Assembly (NCBI GenBank): GCA_039922495.1
Contig: JBDTEO010000033.1
Span: forward strand, 1 to 48,321
Direction of reading: 5' to 3'
Source: JALYYC01 sp039922495
Lineage (GTDB): Bacteria > Chloroflexota > Dormibacteria > CF-121
Length of the DNA: 48,321 bases
Shown here one piece after another: positions 14,982-23,152 of this stretch. The notes under the pieces were generated by a model, which did not search any database, was not told the origin of the DNA, and was given only the letters and a program-made list of their open reading frames with translations. The position numbers and the translations under genes were made by a program. Numbering within the stretch: the first letter of the stretch is position 1; every line of letters starts with the position of its first letter.

Positions 14982-16261
14982 GCGGCCCGCGCGCGGGCGG
15001 GCGTTGTCACCTTGCGGCGCGGCGCGGCGTCGGAACTGATCAGCTTGACCGGGCGCAGCGGGTCGGGCTCGGCCGACGCCTGCCAGCCGGCGGTACCGCC
15101 CGTGCGCCAGTCCACGTTGGGCTGCTGCAGCTCGACCGGGTCCACCCGGTGGGCGTGCGCCTCGACGGTGTCGATCACCGACTCGATCAGGGTGTCGCCG
15201 AGGAAGTGCGGCTGGAGCCCGAGGTCGAGCAGCTTCTGGTGCTTGGCGTTGTAGTAATGCTCCTCGCGCTCGACCCGCGGATTCGGCAGGTGGGTGATCG
15301 AGGTTGGCAGGCCGTGCGTGGCGCGCGCCTCGCGGACCTTTTCGGCCAGGCCCTTGACCGAGAACTGCTCGGTGAACTGGTTGAAGACGCGGTACTCGCC
15401 GGGATCGGCGGCATGATCGAGGGCCAGCCGGACGCAGGCGACCGTATCGCGAATATCGAGGAAGCCGCGCGTTTGCCCGCCCTTCCCGTAGACGGTGAGG
15501 GGCTTCCCGACCGCCGCCTGGACGCAAAAGCGATTTAAGACTGTCCCCCAGATCGCGTCGTAGTCGAAGCGGGTGCTCAGCCCGGGATGCATCGCGACCT
15601 CATCGGTGCGGTTGCCATAGACGACCCCCTGGTGCAGGTCGGTGGCGCGAAGGCCCCAGATCCGGCAGGCGAACTGGATGTTGTGGCTGTCATGCAGCTT
15701 CGAAAGGTGGTAGAAGCTGCCCGGCTGCATCGGGAAGGGCAGCCGGTCCTGGCGGCCGTTGTGGGTGATCGTGATGAAGCCTTCCTCGATGTCGATGTTC
15801 GGGGTGCCGTACTCGCCCATGGTGCCGAGCTTGATCAGGTGCGCCCTGGGGGCGTGGTCGCGCAGCGCAAATAAGAGGTTGAGGGTGCCGACCAGGTTGT
15901 TGACCTGCGTCAGGCTGGCGTGCGGCAGGTCGATCATGGAGAAGGGGGCGCTGCGTTGCTCGGCGAAATGGATGACGGCGTCCGGCTGGACCTCGAAGAT
16001 CAGCTGGTTGACCGCCGCCGTGTCGCGCAGGTCCATCCGGCGCCAGGCGATCGTCTTGCCGCTAACGCGCTTCCAGAGCGCCACCCGGCGGGGCATGGTC
16101 TGGATCGGGATCAGGCTCTGGGTGCCGCACTCCCGGTCCCATTGCCGGCGGATCAGGTTGTCGACCCCGACGACGTCGTGGCCGTGCTTCGAGAGGTGAA
16201 GCGCCGTAGCCCAGCCGAGGTAGCCGTCCGCCCCGAGCACGATGACCGTCTTCTTACTCAC
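14969..16261 (-). CDS. sqdB: UDP-sulfoquinovose synthase SqdB/SQD1
   Basis: SqdB makes UDP-sulfoquinovose from UDP-glucose and sulfite, for the sulfolipid SQDG. The match to the cyanobacterial/plant enzyme is very close over the whole length. Examples are LGADGYLGWATALHLSKHG, D-N-L-I-R-R-Q-W-D, FAEQRSAPFSMID, QVNNLVGTLNLLFAL, LGTMGEYGTPNIDIEEG, the catalytic Tyr/Lys in SFYHLSKLHDSHNI, TVYGKGGQTRGFLDIRDT, and RVFNQFTEQFS. At 430 residues it has a C-terminal extension of about 30 residues rich in Ala/Arg. The start is GTG with GGGAGAA upstream. The partner glycosyltransferase SqdX is not in the window; the flanking glycosyltransferases are other families. Confidence 0.95.
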   Translation of the reverse strand: MSKKTVIVLGADGYLGWATALHLSKHGHDVVGVDNLIRRQWDRECGTQSLIPIQTMPRRVALWKRVSGKTIAWRRMDLRDTAAVNQLIFEVQPDAVIHFAEQRSAPFSMIDLPHASLTQVNNLVGTLNLLFALRDHAPRAHLIKLGTMGEYGTPNIDIEEGFITITHNGRQDRLPFPMQPGSFYHLSKLHDSHNIQFACRIWGLRATDLHQGVVYGNRTDEVAMHPGLSTRFDYDAIWGTVLNRFCVQAAVGKPLTVYGKGGQTRGFLDIRDTVACVRLALDHAADPGEYRVFNQFTEQFSVKGLAEKVREARATHGLPTSITHLPNPRVEREEHYYNAKHQKLLDLGLQPHFLGDTLIESVIDTVEAHAHRVDPVELQQPNVDWRTGGTAGWQASAEPDPLRPVKLISSDAAPRRKVTTPARARAAQTR

Positions 16262-16342
16262 TCAGCGTTCTCCCGGGCCGCGTGATGGGGGTCCGTCGTC
16301 AATATTAATGAACCCTAATAAGAAGACAATGAGCCGATCGGC

Positions 16343-17254
16343 CTATCCGTGCTCCTCGTCGTCGACCGGTTCGACGTGGACGACGGCGTCGGAGACGATC
16401 GGGAGCTCACGCCGAATACGCTCCGAGACCGCGTGGCCGACTTCGTGCGCTTTGGCCAGGGTCAACTGCCCGTCAACGTGCACGGAAACGTCCAGGAGGA
16501 CGCTTTTGCCCGCCTGCCGGGCGCGCAGCGCGTGGTAGCCGTGGAGTTGCGGATCGGTCTCGAGGATTCGTTCGATGGCCTTGATCGTCTTCTTGTCAGG
16601 CATGGCGTCCAGCAGGACCTGCGTCGTTTCCCGACCCTGCCGGATGGCGGTGGTCCCGATGATGATCGCCACCACGATTCCCGCCGCCGGGTCGGCCCAG
16701 CGGAAGCCAAAAAGCGAAATGAGTAGCAGGCCGAGAAAGACCGCCAGCGAGGCCCAGAGGTCGGAGGCGAAATGCAGGGCGTCCGCATCCAGCGCGGCGC
16801 TGCCGCCATGGGCGCGAGAGACCCGCGCCAGGTAGCGGCTGACCACGATGTCGATCACCACCGCGCCCAGGACGACGACAAAGGAGTACCAGGCAACATG
16901 GACCGGTGAGCTGACCACCAGCCGGCGCACCGACTCGATCACGATCGCGATGCAGGTGGCGCCCAGCAGGAACATCTGGATCAGGCTCGAGATGTTCTCC
17001 GCCTTCGCGTGCCCGAAGGCGTGCTCCTCATCGGCCGGCTTCTCGGCGGTACGGATGCCGGCGTAGGCGAAGATGCTGGCCGACAGGTCGAGGAAGGAGT
17101 GGGCCGCGTCGGCCAGGATCGCCACGCTTCCCGACAGTAGTCCCACGGTCAATTTGGCGGCAATCAGCACGAGATTGACCGCGACCGAGTAGAGGGCCGC
17201 CGCCGGCTTGCTGTCCAGCCGGGAGCTTGCCGGGTGCGTGTGGGCGGCATCCAT
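16343..17254 (-). CDS. cation diffusion facilitator transporter
   Basis: The CDF transporter exports Zn2+, Fe2+, Mn2+ or similar ions in exchange for protons. It has six transmembrane helices, with the metal-site motifs D-A-A-H-S-F-L-D in helix 2 and L-H-F-A-S-D in helix 5, the histidine-containing loop D-E-E-H-A-F-G-H-A-K, and a C-terminal cytoplasmic ferredoxin-like domain (HALRARQAGKSVLLDVSVHV...HEVGHAVSERIRREL). I use the ATG at 17254 (MDAAHTHP); ATG 17272 would add six residues. The His/Asp pair at the cytoplasmic-site motif suggests zinc, but specificity is not certain. It is divergent from the HisC-like gene. Confidence 0.9.
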   Translation of the reverse strand: MDAAHTHPASSRLDSKPAAALYSVAVNLVLIAAKLTVGLLSGSVAILADAAHSFLDLSASIFAYAGIRTAEKPADEEHAFGHAKAENISSLIQMFLLGATCIAIVIESVRRLVVSSPVHVAWYSFVVVLGAVVIDIVVSRYLARVSRAHGGSAALDADALHFASDLWASLAVFLGLLLISLFGFRWADPAAGIVVAIIIGTTAIRQGRETTQVLLDAMPDKKTIKAIERILETDPQLHGYHALRARQAGKSVLLDVSVHVDGQLTLAKAHEVGHAVSERIRRELPIVSDAVVHVEPVDDEEHG

Positions 17255-17305
17255 ACCGGTAAAACTACGCATTCCGGGTGGACTTGCAACCGCGAAGATA
17301 GGAGC

Positions 17306-18388
17306 ATGGGAAACCGAGGGCCGAGTCCGCCAAAACCGAGAGCAGCGATCCGGGCCATGCATCCTTATGAATGGGAGCCGCCGAGCGCCAGTATCGCCCG
17401 GCAGGCCGGCGTCCCCGAGGACCAGGTGGTGCGGTTCGATACGAACACTTTCCCATGGCCGGGCGTGTCCCTGGACGATCTCGTACCAGTGGCGCTCAAT
17501 GAGTATCCGGACACCAGCTACGGCGCGTTAACCCAGGCGATTGCCGACTACAACGACGTTGCAATGGACCGCATCACGGTCGGCGCCGGTGCGGATGAAA
17601 TCCTCGACCTCTGCGCCAAGGCCTACATCGACGCCAGCACCACGGTGGTGATGGCGCGTCCCACCTATCCGATGTTCCGCATCCTGACGGAGATCGCTGG
17701 CGGCGCGATCGACGAGGTTCCGATGATCGACCTTCGGCTCGATCGCGCGGCTTTCGTCACCCGGGCCAAGAACGCGCGGCTGACCTGGCTCTGCAATCCG
17801 AACAATCCGACCGGCGAACTGCTGCCGTTGGACTTCGTCGCCGAGGTTGCACAGGCGACGGAGGGAGTCCTGGTGGTCGATGAGGCCTATTTCGAGATGT
17901 CGGGCGTGACGGCGCTGCCGCTGATCGAGTCGATGCCCAACGTGGTCATCAGTCGCACCTTCAGCAAGGCCTTTGGGCTTGCCGGCGCACGTGTCGGATA
18001 TGCGTTAGCTGGACCCGCAATCAGCGACGCGCTTCGGCGCGTCCGGCCGCCGGGCAGCATCAGCGTCGTCTCCGAGGCACTGGGCGCGAAGTCGATGCGT
18101 GACCTCGACGGCATGCGTAAGCGCGTGGCGGCGATCAAGGCCGAACGCGAGCGCCTACGCACCGATCTGACGGGCCTCGGCCTCGAGGTGCGGGACTCGG
18201 CGGCCAACTTCCTCTTGGTCCACGCGGGGCGTCAGGCAGCACCGGCCTTACTCCGTTTGGGGCTGGTGGTCCGAACGTTCGATGCGTCGCACCCACTTGC
18301 CGAATACATCCGCGTCACGGTGCGGCGGCCCGAAGAGAATCGACGGCTCGTCGAGGGTCTGGCCGCGCTCTCCAGATCGGGCTCTTAA
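17306..18388 (+). CDS. hisC: HisC-like class I/II PLP aminotransferase
   Basis: The 360-residue product shows the histidinol-phosphate aminotransferase pattern: N-E-Y-P-D-T near the N-terminus, G-A-G-A-D-E-I-L-D-L, P-T-Y-P-M-F, the cofactor-binding C-N-P-N-N-P-T-G-E, V-V-D-E-A-Y-F, and the PLP lysine in SRTFSKAFGLAGARVGY. Arg in Y-I-R-V-T-V-R-R-P is the substrate carboxylate anchor. Other histidine genes are absent nearby, so an aromatic or phosphonate aminotransferase role is also possible. GGAG ends only one base before ATG 17306, which is unusually close. ATG 17357 is an alternative start. Confidence 0.88.
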   Translation: MGNRGPSPPKPRAAIRAMHPYEWEPPSASIARQAGVPEDQVVRFDTNTFPWPGVSLDDLVPVALNEYPDTSYGALTQAIADYNDVAMDRITVGAGADEILDLCAKAYIDASTTVVMARPTYPMFRILTEIAGGAIDEVPMIDLRLDRAAFVTRAKNARLTWLCNPNNPTGELLPLDFVAEVAQATEGVLVVDEAYFEMSGVTALPLIESMPNVVISRTFSKAFGLAGARVGYALAGPAISDALRRVRPPGSISVVSEALGAKSMRDLDGMRKRVAAIKAERERLRTDLTGLGLEVRDSAANFLLVHAGRQAAPALLRLGLVVRTFDASHPLAEYIRVTVRRPEENRRLVEGLAALSRSGS

Positions 18389-18481
18389 CCGCCTTTTCGT
18401 ATTCGAAACCGGGGGTTTCCGAGACTGGATTGCGTCAATGTCTGATACCCGAGCTGTCACGCCGTGGGGGAGGTCAGCTGG

Positions 18482-18510
18482 TTGACTCTTTTGGGCCCTG
18501 GCCTGACAAT
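18482..18510 (+). promoter_or_regulatory. promoter of the secreted GH25-like gene
   Basis: TTGACT (five of six to the -35 consensus) at 18482-18487 is followed after exactly 17 bases by GACAAT (four of six) at 18505-18510. A start site about seven bases further would fall within a few bases of the GTG at 18522, so the mRNA would be nearly leaderless. Confidence 0.5.
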
Positions 18511-18521
18511 GGCGAGCGCCA

Positions 18522-19274
18522 GTGTGGAACCTCAAGCGAACCTTTTTGCCTGCCCTCGTGCTGGCTGCGGCGGGCATGGCCCTCCTCGGGAACCAACTCG
18601 GGGCCCTCGCGTATACCACCGGGTCGACCGGCTACGACATCAGCTATCCCCAGTGCGGCGGCGCCTATCCAATCGGTGCCTTCGGCATCATCGGCGTCGA
18701 CGGGGGCTATCCCTTCGCCCACTACAACCCCTGCCTGGCCGACGAAGTCAGCCACGCGCCCAATGCGGCCCTCTACCTCAACACCGGCTACGACCCGGTC
18801 TACACCCAGGTTGACGGCACGCACACCCTGCCCGCCTGCGTGACGCAATCGGCCTTGGTCGCGGGAACCGACCCGCAGCGCGCCGCCTGGGCGGTCGGTT
18901 GCAGCGAGGCCAGCCGCTCGATTACCTATGCCACCTCGCAGGGCGTGACCAACCCGAGCAGCTGGTGGCTCGACGTCGAGACCGCCAACAGCTGGTCATC
19001 GACCGACCTGTCGCTCAACCAGTACACCCTGCAGGGCGTGGTCGACACCGTCCTGCGCCAGTCGCCGGCGTCGGTGGGCATCTACTCGACGCGTTATCAA
19101 TGGAATGCGATCGTCGGCTCGCTGCCGGTCTCGGGCGTCAACGCCGACTGGGTGGCGACCGGCGCTTCGAGCGCGAATAAAGCGAGGACCTTCTGCAGCA
19201 GGAGCTTCACCGGCGCCCCGGTCTGGTTCGTCCAGTACCTGCACGCCAGCTTCGACACCGACTACGCCTGCTAG
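18522..19274 (+). CDS. secreted GH25-like / DUF1906-like protein
   Basis: The 250-residue product starts at GTG with a signal peptide (basic K-R, then hydrophobic LPALVLAAAGMALL, cleavage around A-L-A|Y). The mature part begins with the barrel-like pattern G-Y-D-I-S-Y-P-Q-C-G, then FGIIGVDGGYPFAHYNPC, and later W-W-L-D-V-E-T and G-I-Y-S-T-R-Y-Q-W. The D-V-E on a strand end matches the catalytic Asp/Glu position in GH25 lysozyme-like barrels. Several cysteine residues could form disulphides. Peptidoglycan hydrolysis is possible but not shown. Convergent with the DUF488 remnant. Confidence 0.75.
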   Translation: MWNLKRTFLPALVLAAAGMALLGNQLGALAYTTGSTGYDISYPQCGGAYPIGAFGIIGVDGGYPFAHYNPCLADEVSHAPNAALYLNTGYDPVYTQVDGTHTLPACVTQSALVAGTDPQRAAWAVGCSEASRSITYATSQGVTNPSSWWLDVETANSWSSTDLSLNQYTLQGVVDTVLRQSPASVGIYSTRYQWNAIVGSLPVSGVNADWVATGASSANKARTFCSRSFTGAPVWFVQYLHASFDTDYAC

Positions 19275-19287
19275 CGGCACCGGCTTT

Positions 19288-19572
19288 CTAGAGATCCACG
19301 ACCACAAGCTTGAAGCGCGCGTGCAGCCGAGCCGCGATCAGCGAGCGATGGCAGGCCTTGGCGTCGCGCTCGACGCAGAGCAGCGCTGAGACGCCTGGAT
19401 CGGGGAGTGACTCGAGAAAGGCCCGAAGGTCGACCCGGTCGAGGATCTGGGTGAGGTAGCGGCGCCGGTATTCGCTTGCCAGCTCAACTTGCTTGACATG
19501 TTGCCGGCGTAGCTTGCCGAGGAAGTCATCGAGGCTCGAGTCGTAAACCCCGATGGTCGCGACCGCGCGCAC
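19288..19572 (-). CDS. DUF488-family protein with internal deletion, 94 aa
   Basis: The N-terminus (TIGVYDSSLDDFLGKLRRQH) and the C-terminal signature (L-L-C-V-E-R-D-A-K-A-C-H-R-S-L-I-A) are clearly DUF488. Family members usually have about 120-180 residues. Here the segment after strand 2 that normally carries the D-V-R and following Arg-rich loop is missing. Q-H-V-K-Q-V runs straight into E-L-A-S-E-Y-R-R-R-Y. The frame is intact, so this is either a deleted, possibly inactive copy or a short natural variant. GTG start, nine bases after greA on the same strand. Confidence 0.65.
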   Translation of the reverse strand: MRAVATIGVYDSSLDDFLGKLRRQHVKQVELASEYRRRYLTQILDRVDLRAFLESLPDPGVSALLCVERDAKACHRSLIAARLHARFKLVVVDL

Positions 19573-19580
19573 GTCGCGCC

Positions 19581-20051
19581 TTAGCTGACGCGGACGACCG
19601 TCGCCTTCCGGTCTCCCCCGGGCGTCTTAAAGGTCACCGTGTCGCCCGCCCGGTGGTCGACCAGCGCGCTGCCGAGCGGCGACGCGACCGACATCAGCCC
19701 TTTGGCCATGTTGCCCTCGGTCGGCCCGACGATCTCATAGCTCGACTCGCCGAACTCGTCCTTGACGACCACGGTCGAGCCGATCCGGACCACGCCTTCC
19801 TTGCCGGTCCCGGCGACGACCTGGGCTCGCCGCAAGGTGGCTTCGACGGTCTGGATCTTGCCGTCGAGCATGCCCAGGTGCTGTCGGGCGTCGTGATACG
19901 CGAAGTTCTCGCTCAGGTCGCCCTGCGAGCGCGCGGCACTGACTTCCTCCACCAGCCCAGGGCGGCGCGCCTTCAGCTCGGCGAGCTCCTGCTTAAGGCC
20001 GTCGAAGCCGGCCTGGGTCATCGGGATGGGGGCGCCGCGCTCGTCGGCCAT
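19581..20051 (-). CDS. greA: transcript cleavage factor GreA
   Basis: GreA rescues backtracked RNA polymerase by stimulating transcript cleavage. The 156-residue product has an N-terminal coiled coil whose tip carries the essential acidic pair (Q-G-D-L-S-E-N near residue 45). A C-terminal FKBP-like domain follows (RIGSTVVVKDEFGE, I-V-G-P-T-E-G-N, S-P-L-G-S-A-L). The tip reads ARSQGDLSENFAYHDAR in place of the common AHGDLSENAEYH, a mild variation. It starts at ATG and is followed closely by the DUF488 gene. It is divergent from the LCP gene. Confidence 0.95.
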   Translation of the reverse strand: MADERGAPIPMTQAGFDGLKQELAELKARRPGLVEEVSAARSQGDLSENFAYHDARQHLGMLDGKIQTVEATLRRAQVVAGTGKEGVVRIGSTVVVKDEFGESSYEIVGPTEGNMAKGLMSVASPLGSALVDHRAGDTVTFKTPGGDRKATVVRVS

Positions 20052-20199
20052 AGGCGCAGTTTACGGGCCTGCCAACGCCCCGGCTATCGTTTAGGTGCTG
20101 GCCAAACTCGCCCCGTACCGTAGCCTTTCTACTGCTCAGGTCGTTTCCACATCGCCAGCCGTGGACCACTCACCGTTCTCTTAGACCCGACCATGCAAG

Positions 20200-21216
20200 A
20201 TGTCTGACGTCCCGATGTACACAGCCGGTTCTGCAAGGCGGCGCCGCGCCTCCCGTTTGCATCCTGTCCGGCTGGCCATTCTGACGATCGCCGCGCTGCT
20301 GCTGTCCGCGCTGGCCGGCGCCGCCGCCTACTTCTTCCCGGTCTTCACCGCCGGCGTCGGGCAGACCGGCCAGCGTGTGACGGTGCCCAATCTGCCGGGG
20401 CTGAAAGCCACCCCCACCCCCGCCGCCGCCCCCGGCGCTCCCTTCACCGTGCTGCTGCTCGGCTCTGACGACGACTCAAAATTCAACGCCGACCACATCC
20501 TGACCCAATCGATGATCCTGGTGCGCGTCAACCCGGCGAGCAAACAGGTGACGATGCTCTCGATCCCGCGCGATCTCTGGGTCCCGCTCTCGACGGGAGG
20601 CACTGGCAAGATCGATGGCGCCTATTCCTACGGTCGGGCCAGCGCCGCGATCGCGACGGTACAGCGGAACTTTGGCGTCCACATCGACGACTACGCCTGG
20701 ATCGGCCTCAAAGGCCTGATCCGGCTGATCGACCAGCTGGGCGGCGTCGACGTCTATGTCGGCAACCCGGTGCTGGACGACTTTTACCCCAACGACATCG
20801 ACGTGACCTATCTCTATGGATACACGCGGGTGGCGGTCCTGCCGGGTGCCCAGCACCTCGATGGCGTCCATGCCCTCCAGTGGGTCCGCTCCCGCCATGA
20901 CGACGTCAACGGCGACTTCGGACGCTCGCAGCGCCAGCAGCAGGTCCTGCTCGCGATCCGGGCCAAGGCGGCGACGCTCAACGCCGCCAACCTGCCGGAC
21001 ATCGTGAACGCGATGCAGAACGAGTTCAAAACCAGCATGAGCCTGCAGCGGATCCGAGGTTTGCTGGGCGTCGCCAGCGGATTCGATCCGGCGAACATCA
21101 AGCAGATCGTCCTGCTGCCGCCCACGTACACCTACTACGGCTTTGTCGGCGCGCAGTCCGTCGTCTTTCCCAACTGGACCGCGATCCGTCCCCTGGTCAA
21201 GGCGAACTTCCCGTGA
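20200..21216 (+). CDS. LytR-CpsA-Psr (LCP) family protein
   Basis: LCP proteins transfer polymers such as teichoic acids or polysaccharides from lipid carriers to the cell wall. The product has a cytoplasmic basic N-terminus, one transmembrane helix at about residues 27-48, a Pro/Ala linker, and the LCP catalytic domain. The domain has LLLGSDDDS, S-M-I-L-V-R-V, M-L-S-I-P-R-D-L-W-V, G-K-I-D-G-A-Y-S-Y-G, and A-L-Q-W-V-R-S-R-H-D-D with G-D-F-G-R-S-Q-R-Q-Q. These hold the conserved Asp and Arg residues that bind the pyrophosphate. It overlaps the next gene in GTGA and is probably translationally coupled. Confidence 0.92.
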   Translation: MSDVPMYTAGSARRRRASRLHPVRLAILTIAALLLSALAGAAAYFFPVFTAGVGQTGQRVTVPNLPGLKATPTPAAAPGAPFTVLLLGSDDDSKFNADHILTQSMILVRVNPASKQVTMLSIPRDLWVPLSTGGTGKIDGAYSYGRASAAIATVQRNFGVHIDDYAWIGLKGLIRLIDQLGGVDVYVGNPVLDDFYPNDIDVTYLYGYTRVAVLPGAQHLDGVHALQWVRSRHDDVNGDFGRSQRQQQVLLAIRAKAATLNAANLPDIVNAMQNEFKTSMSLQRIRGLLGVASGFDPANIKQIVLLPPTYTYYGFVGAQSVVFPNWTAIRPLVKANFP

Positions 21217-22292
21217 TCCTGCGCCGGGTCCTTCCCTTTCTGATGATTCCGCTGATGCTGATGGTCGGGTCGGGCACCTACCTCTATCTGGGCTCGGTGA
21301 AGAGCGAGGTCTTAAGGCAGAAAGCCAAGGCGCCGACCGCGGTGAAACCGAAGTTCAAGCTGCCGGGGACCATGTACCTGGTTCAGGGCGGGGCACTCTT
21401 CAAGTTTGAGAACGGGGTATTCACCCAGGTGGCGTCGGGGAGCTGGGCGCAGCCGGCGCTCACCCCCGACCACACGAAATTGCTCGCGGTGTCGCGGGGC
21501 CCCCAGGCGAGCGATCTATACCTGCTCGATCTCAACGGGCACGTCATCAAGCAGTTGACCCACGACAGCGCGCGCATCATCGACGCCAACCACTGGGCCT
21601 TTTACCCCCGGGTCACGGCGGATTCGTCGTCGGTTCTCTACAGCTACGACAGCCCAAAGTACGGCTTTCAGGTCGACTTCTCGATCTGGAGCATGCCCCT
21701 GAACGGAACCCAGGCGCAGGCGCGCCGGCGCACGACGGCGAACCCCCACACCGGTGGGGACATCGAGCCCATCCCGCTCAATGGCACGGGGATGATCTTC
21801 GTCAGACATTCGAACGACGCCACCGGTGTGCGCTCGCAGATCTGGTACCAGGCGCGATCGGGCTTCCTTGGCAACGCGCTCACCACCGCCGATCAGGACT
21901 GCGGCCAGCCGGCGCTCTCGCCGGACAAGACCCAGCTGGCCATGATCTGCAGCGGCGGCAAGCAGAGTACGCAGCTCGTGGTGGCCCCCTTCAACGGGAC
22001 GACCCTCGGCGCGCCGCGAGTCCTCGTCAAAGGCGGCCTGATCGCCCAACCGACCTGGTCGCCCGATGGGGCCGGGCTCGCCTACTTCGCCCCGGCCGGC
22101 GTCGCGGGTCATTTCGAGCTCTGGTGGGTTCCGGTCGGTGCCGTTGTGCCGCTAACGACCCCGCATGCATCCGTCACCCCTGGCGCGCCGTCGAGCACGG
22201 CGGCCGTCAGCACCACCGCGGCGCCCATCGTTCCCCTCCAGGTCACGGAGGGCCTTGACCTGGCATCGACCTCGGCGCCGGCCTGGTACTAG
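21213..22292 (+). CDS. membrane-anchored TolB-like beta-propeller protein
   Basis: The 359-residue product starts at GTG with a single N-terminal membrane anchor (VLPFLMIPLMLMVGSGTYLYL). Repeats of the TolB/WD40-like PD40 type follow: PALTPDHTKLLAVSRG, Y-P-R-V-T-A-D-S-S-S-V-L-Y, Q-P-A-L-S-P-D-K-T-Q-L-A-M-I and Q-P-T-W-S-P-D-G-A-G-L-A-Y. A low-complexity Thr/Ala/Pro tail is near the end. It probably forms an extracytoplasmic propeller. The coupling with an LCP gene suggests a cell-envelope role, but its partner is unknown. Its TAG overlaps the stop of the opposing zinc-ribbon gene. Confidence 0.82.
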   Translation: MILRRVLPFLMIPLMLMVGSGTYLYLGSVKSEVLRQKAKAPTAVKPKFKLPGTMYLVQGGALFKFENGVFTQVASGSWAQPALTPDHTKLLAVSRGPQASDLYLLDLNGHVIKQLTHDSARIIDANHWAFYPRVTADSSSVLYSYDSPKYGFQVDFSIWSMPLNGTQAQARRRTTANPHTGGDIEPIPLNGTGMIFVRHSNDATGVRSQIWYQARSGFLGNALTTADQDCGQPALSPDKTQLAMICSGGKQSTQLVVAPFNGTTLGAPRVLVKGGLIAQPTWSPDGAGLAYFAPAGVAGHFELWWVPVGAVVPLTTPHASVTPGAPSSTAAVSTTAAPIVPLQVTEGLDLASTSAPAWY

Positions 22293-22444
22293 TCGGCCTT
22301 CGCTTTTTCGTCCAGCTCGCGGCGCTGGACCTCGCGGGCCTTCTCGAAGCAGGACCGGCAGAGTCGTAATTGCGTCAGCGGGCCACTCTCGGCGAAGACC
22401 CGGCGGCCGCAATGCTGGCAGATGAACTGGCTGCGTCTCGCCAT
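22289..22444 (-). CDS. small CxxC zinc-ribbon protein, 51 aa
   Basis: A short minus-strand ORF encodes MARRSQFICQHCGRRVF..., with two CxxC knuckles: C-Q-H-C at residues 9-12 and C-R-S-C at 29-32. The spacing is that of a treble-clef or rubredoxin-type zinc ribbon. A charged helical tail (FEKAREVQRRELDEKAKAD) follows. The stop overlaps that of the TolB-like gene in the CTAG at 22289-22292. Such proteins bind nucleic acids or other proteins; relatives are often annotated only as zinc-binding. The motif conservation makes a real gene very likely despite the small size. Confidence 0.72.
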   Translation of the reverse strand: MARRSQFICQHCGRRVFAESGPLTQLRLCRSCFEKAREVQRRELDEKAKAD

Positions 22445-22503
22445 CGGGATTCAGTATCCCAAGGTGAACGCTAAATCGCTGCGGTAAGCTGGAGCCTATC
22501 TCC

Positions 22504-23148
22504 GTGAGGAAGGGACTGGGGAATCCGCTGACCTGGCTCGCCGCTTCGTCGACGGCTGCGGTCGTGATGGTCGCCCTCTTTGTCATCAAGCTCCTGTCGC
22601 TGCATGCGTCGGCGCAGGCGCCCAGCCTCTCGAGCACCGCTTTTCTCGCCGACTTCGTGATTCCGCCGAAGACCAACGTGGCACCCGATTTCCAACTTCG
22701 CGACCAGGCCGGTCAACCGGTCTCGGTCGCCGATCTGCATGGGAAGGTGCTCGCGATCACCTTTCTCGACTCGCACTGCAAACAGCTGTGTCCGCTCGAG
22801 GCCGATCAGCTGGCGCAGGTACAGCGCGCCGTCGGCGCCAGGGCTCCCATGTCCCTGCTGGTGGTGAGCGTCGCGCCGGCAACCGATACGCCGGCCAGCG
22901 AGAACGCGTTCGCCGTCGAACATCACTGGACGGGCGACTGGCACTGGGTCAGTGGCAGCGCCGACCAGCTGGCCGCCGTCTGGAAGGCCTACAGCATCGC
23001 GGTCCAGCCGTCACCCGACGACATTCTCCACAGCGCGATCCTCTACCTCGTCGACAAGCAGGGTTACACGCGGGCCGGATTTGCCGCGGGCCTCGAGCCC
23101 GCGCGCGTCGCCCAGGACATCCGGATCCTGGCGCGCCAGAGCGGCTGA
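22504..23148 (+). CDS. SCO1/SenC/PrrC-family copper chaperone
   Basis: The membrane-anchored thioredoxin-fold protein delivers or reduces copper for the CuA site of cytochrome oxidase. The GTG-started 214-residue product has one N-terminal transmembrane segment (TAAVVMVALFVIKLL) and a redoxin domain beginning APDFQLRDQAGQPVS. The metal-binding C-x-x-x-C-P is in H-C-K-Q-L-C-P, and the ligand histidine in D-I-L-H-S-A-I-L-Y-L-V-D. All three SCO ligands are present. It stands at the head of the oxidase locus, four bases before the response regulator gene. Confidence 0.9.
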   Translation: MRKGLGNPLTWLAASSTAAVVMVALFVIKLLSLHASAQAPSLSSTAFLADFVIPPKTNVAPDFQLRDQAGQPVSVADLHGKVLAITFLDSHCKQLCPLEADQLAQVQRAVGARAPMSLLVVSVAPATDTPASENAFAVEHHWTGDWHWVSGSADQLAAVWKAYSIAVQPSPDDILHSAILYLVDKQGYTRAGFAAGLEPARVAQDIRILARQSG

Positions 23149-23152
23149 GCGC

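Noticed and set aside
13980..15527. 515-codon minus-strand frame over the flippase-like gene and the end of sqdB
   Set aside because: The product is low-complexity R/D/Q/P; both overlapped genes have clear family motifs.
14969..16261. Generic nucleotide-sugar epimerase call for this gene
   Set aside because: Long uninterrupted agreement with SqdB/SQD1 motifs makes UDP-sulfoquinovose synthase much more specific.
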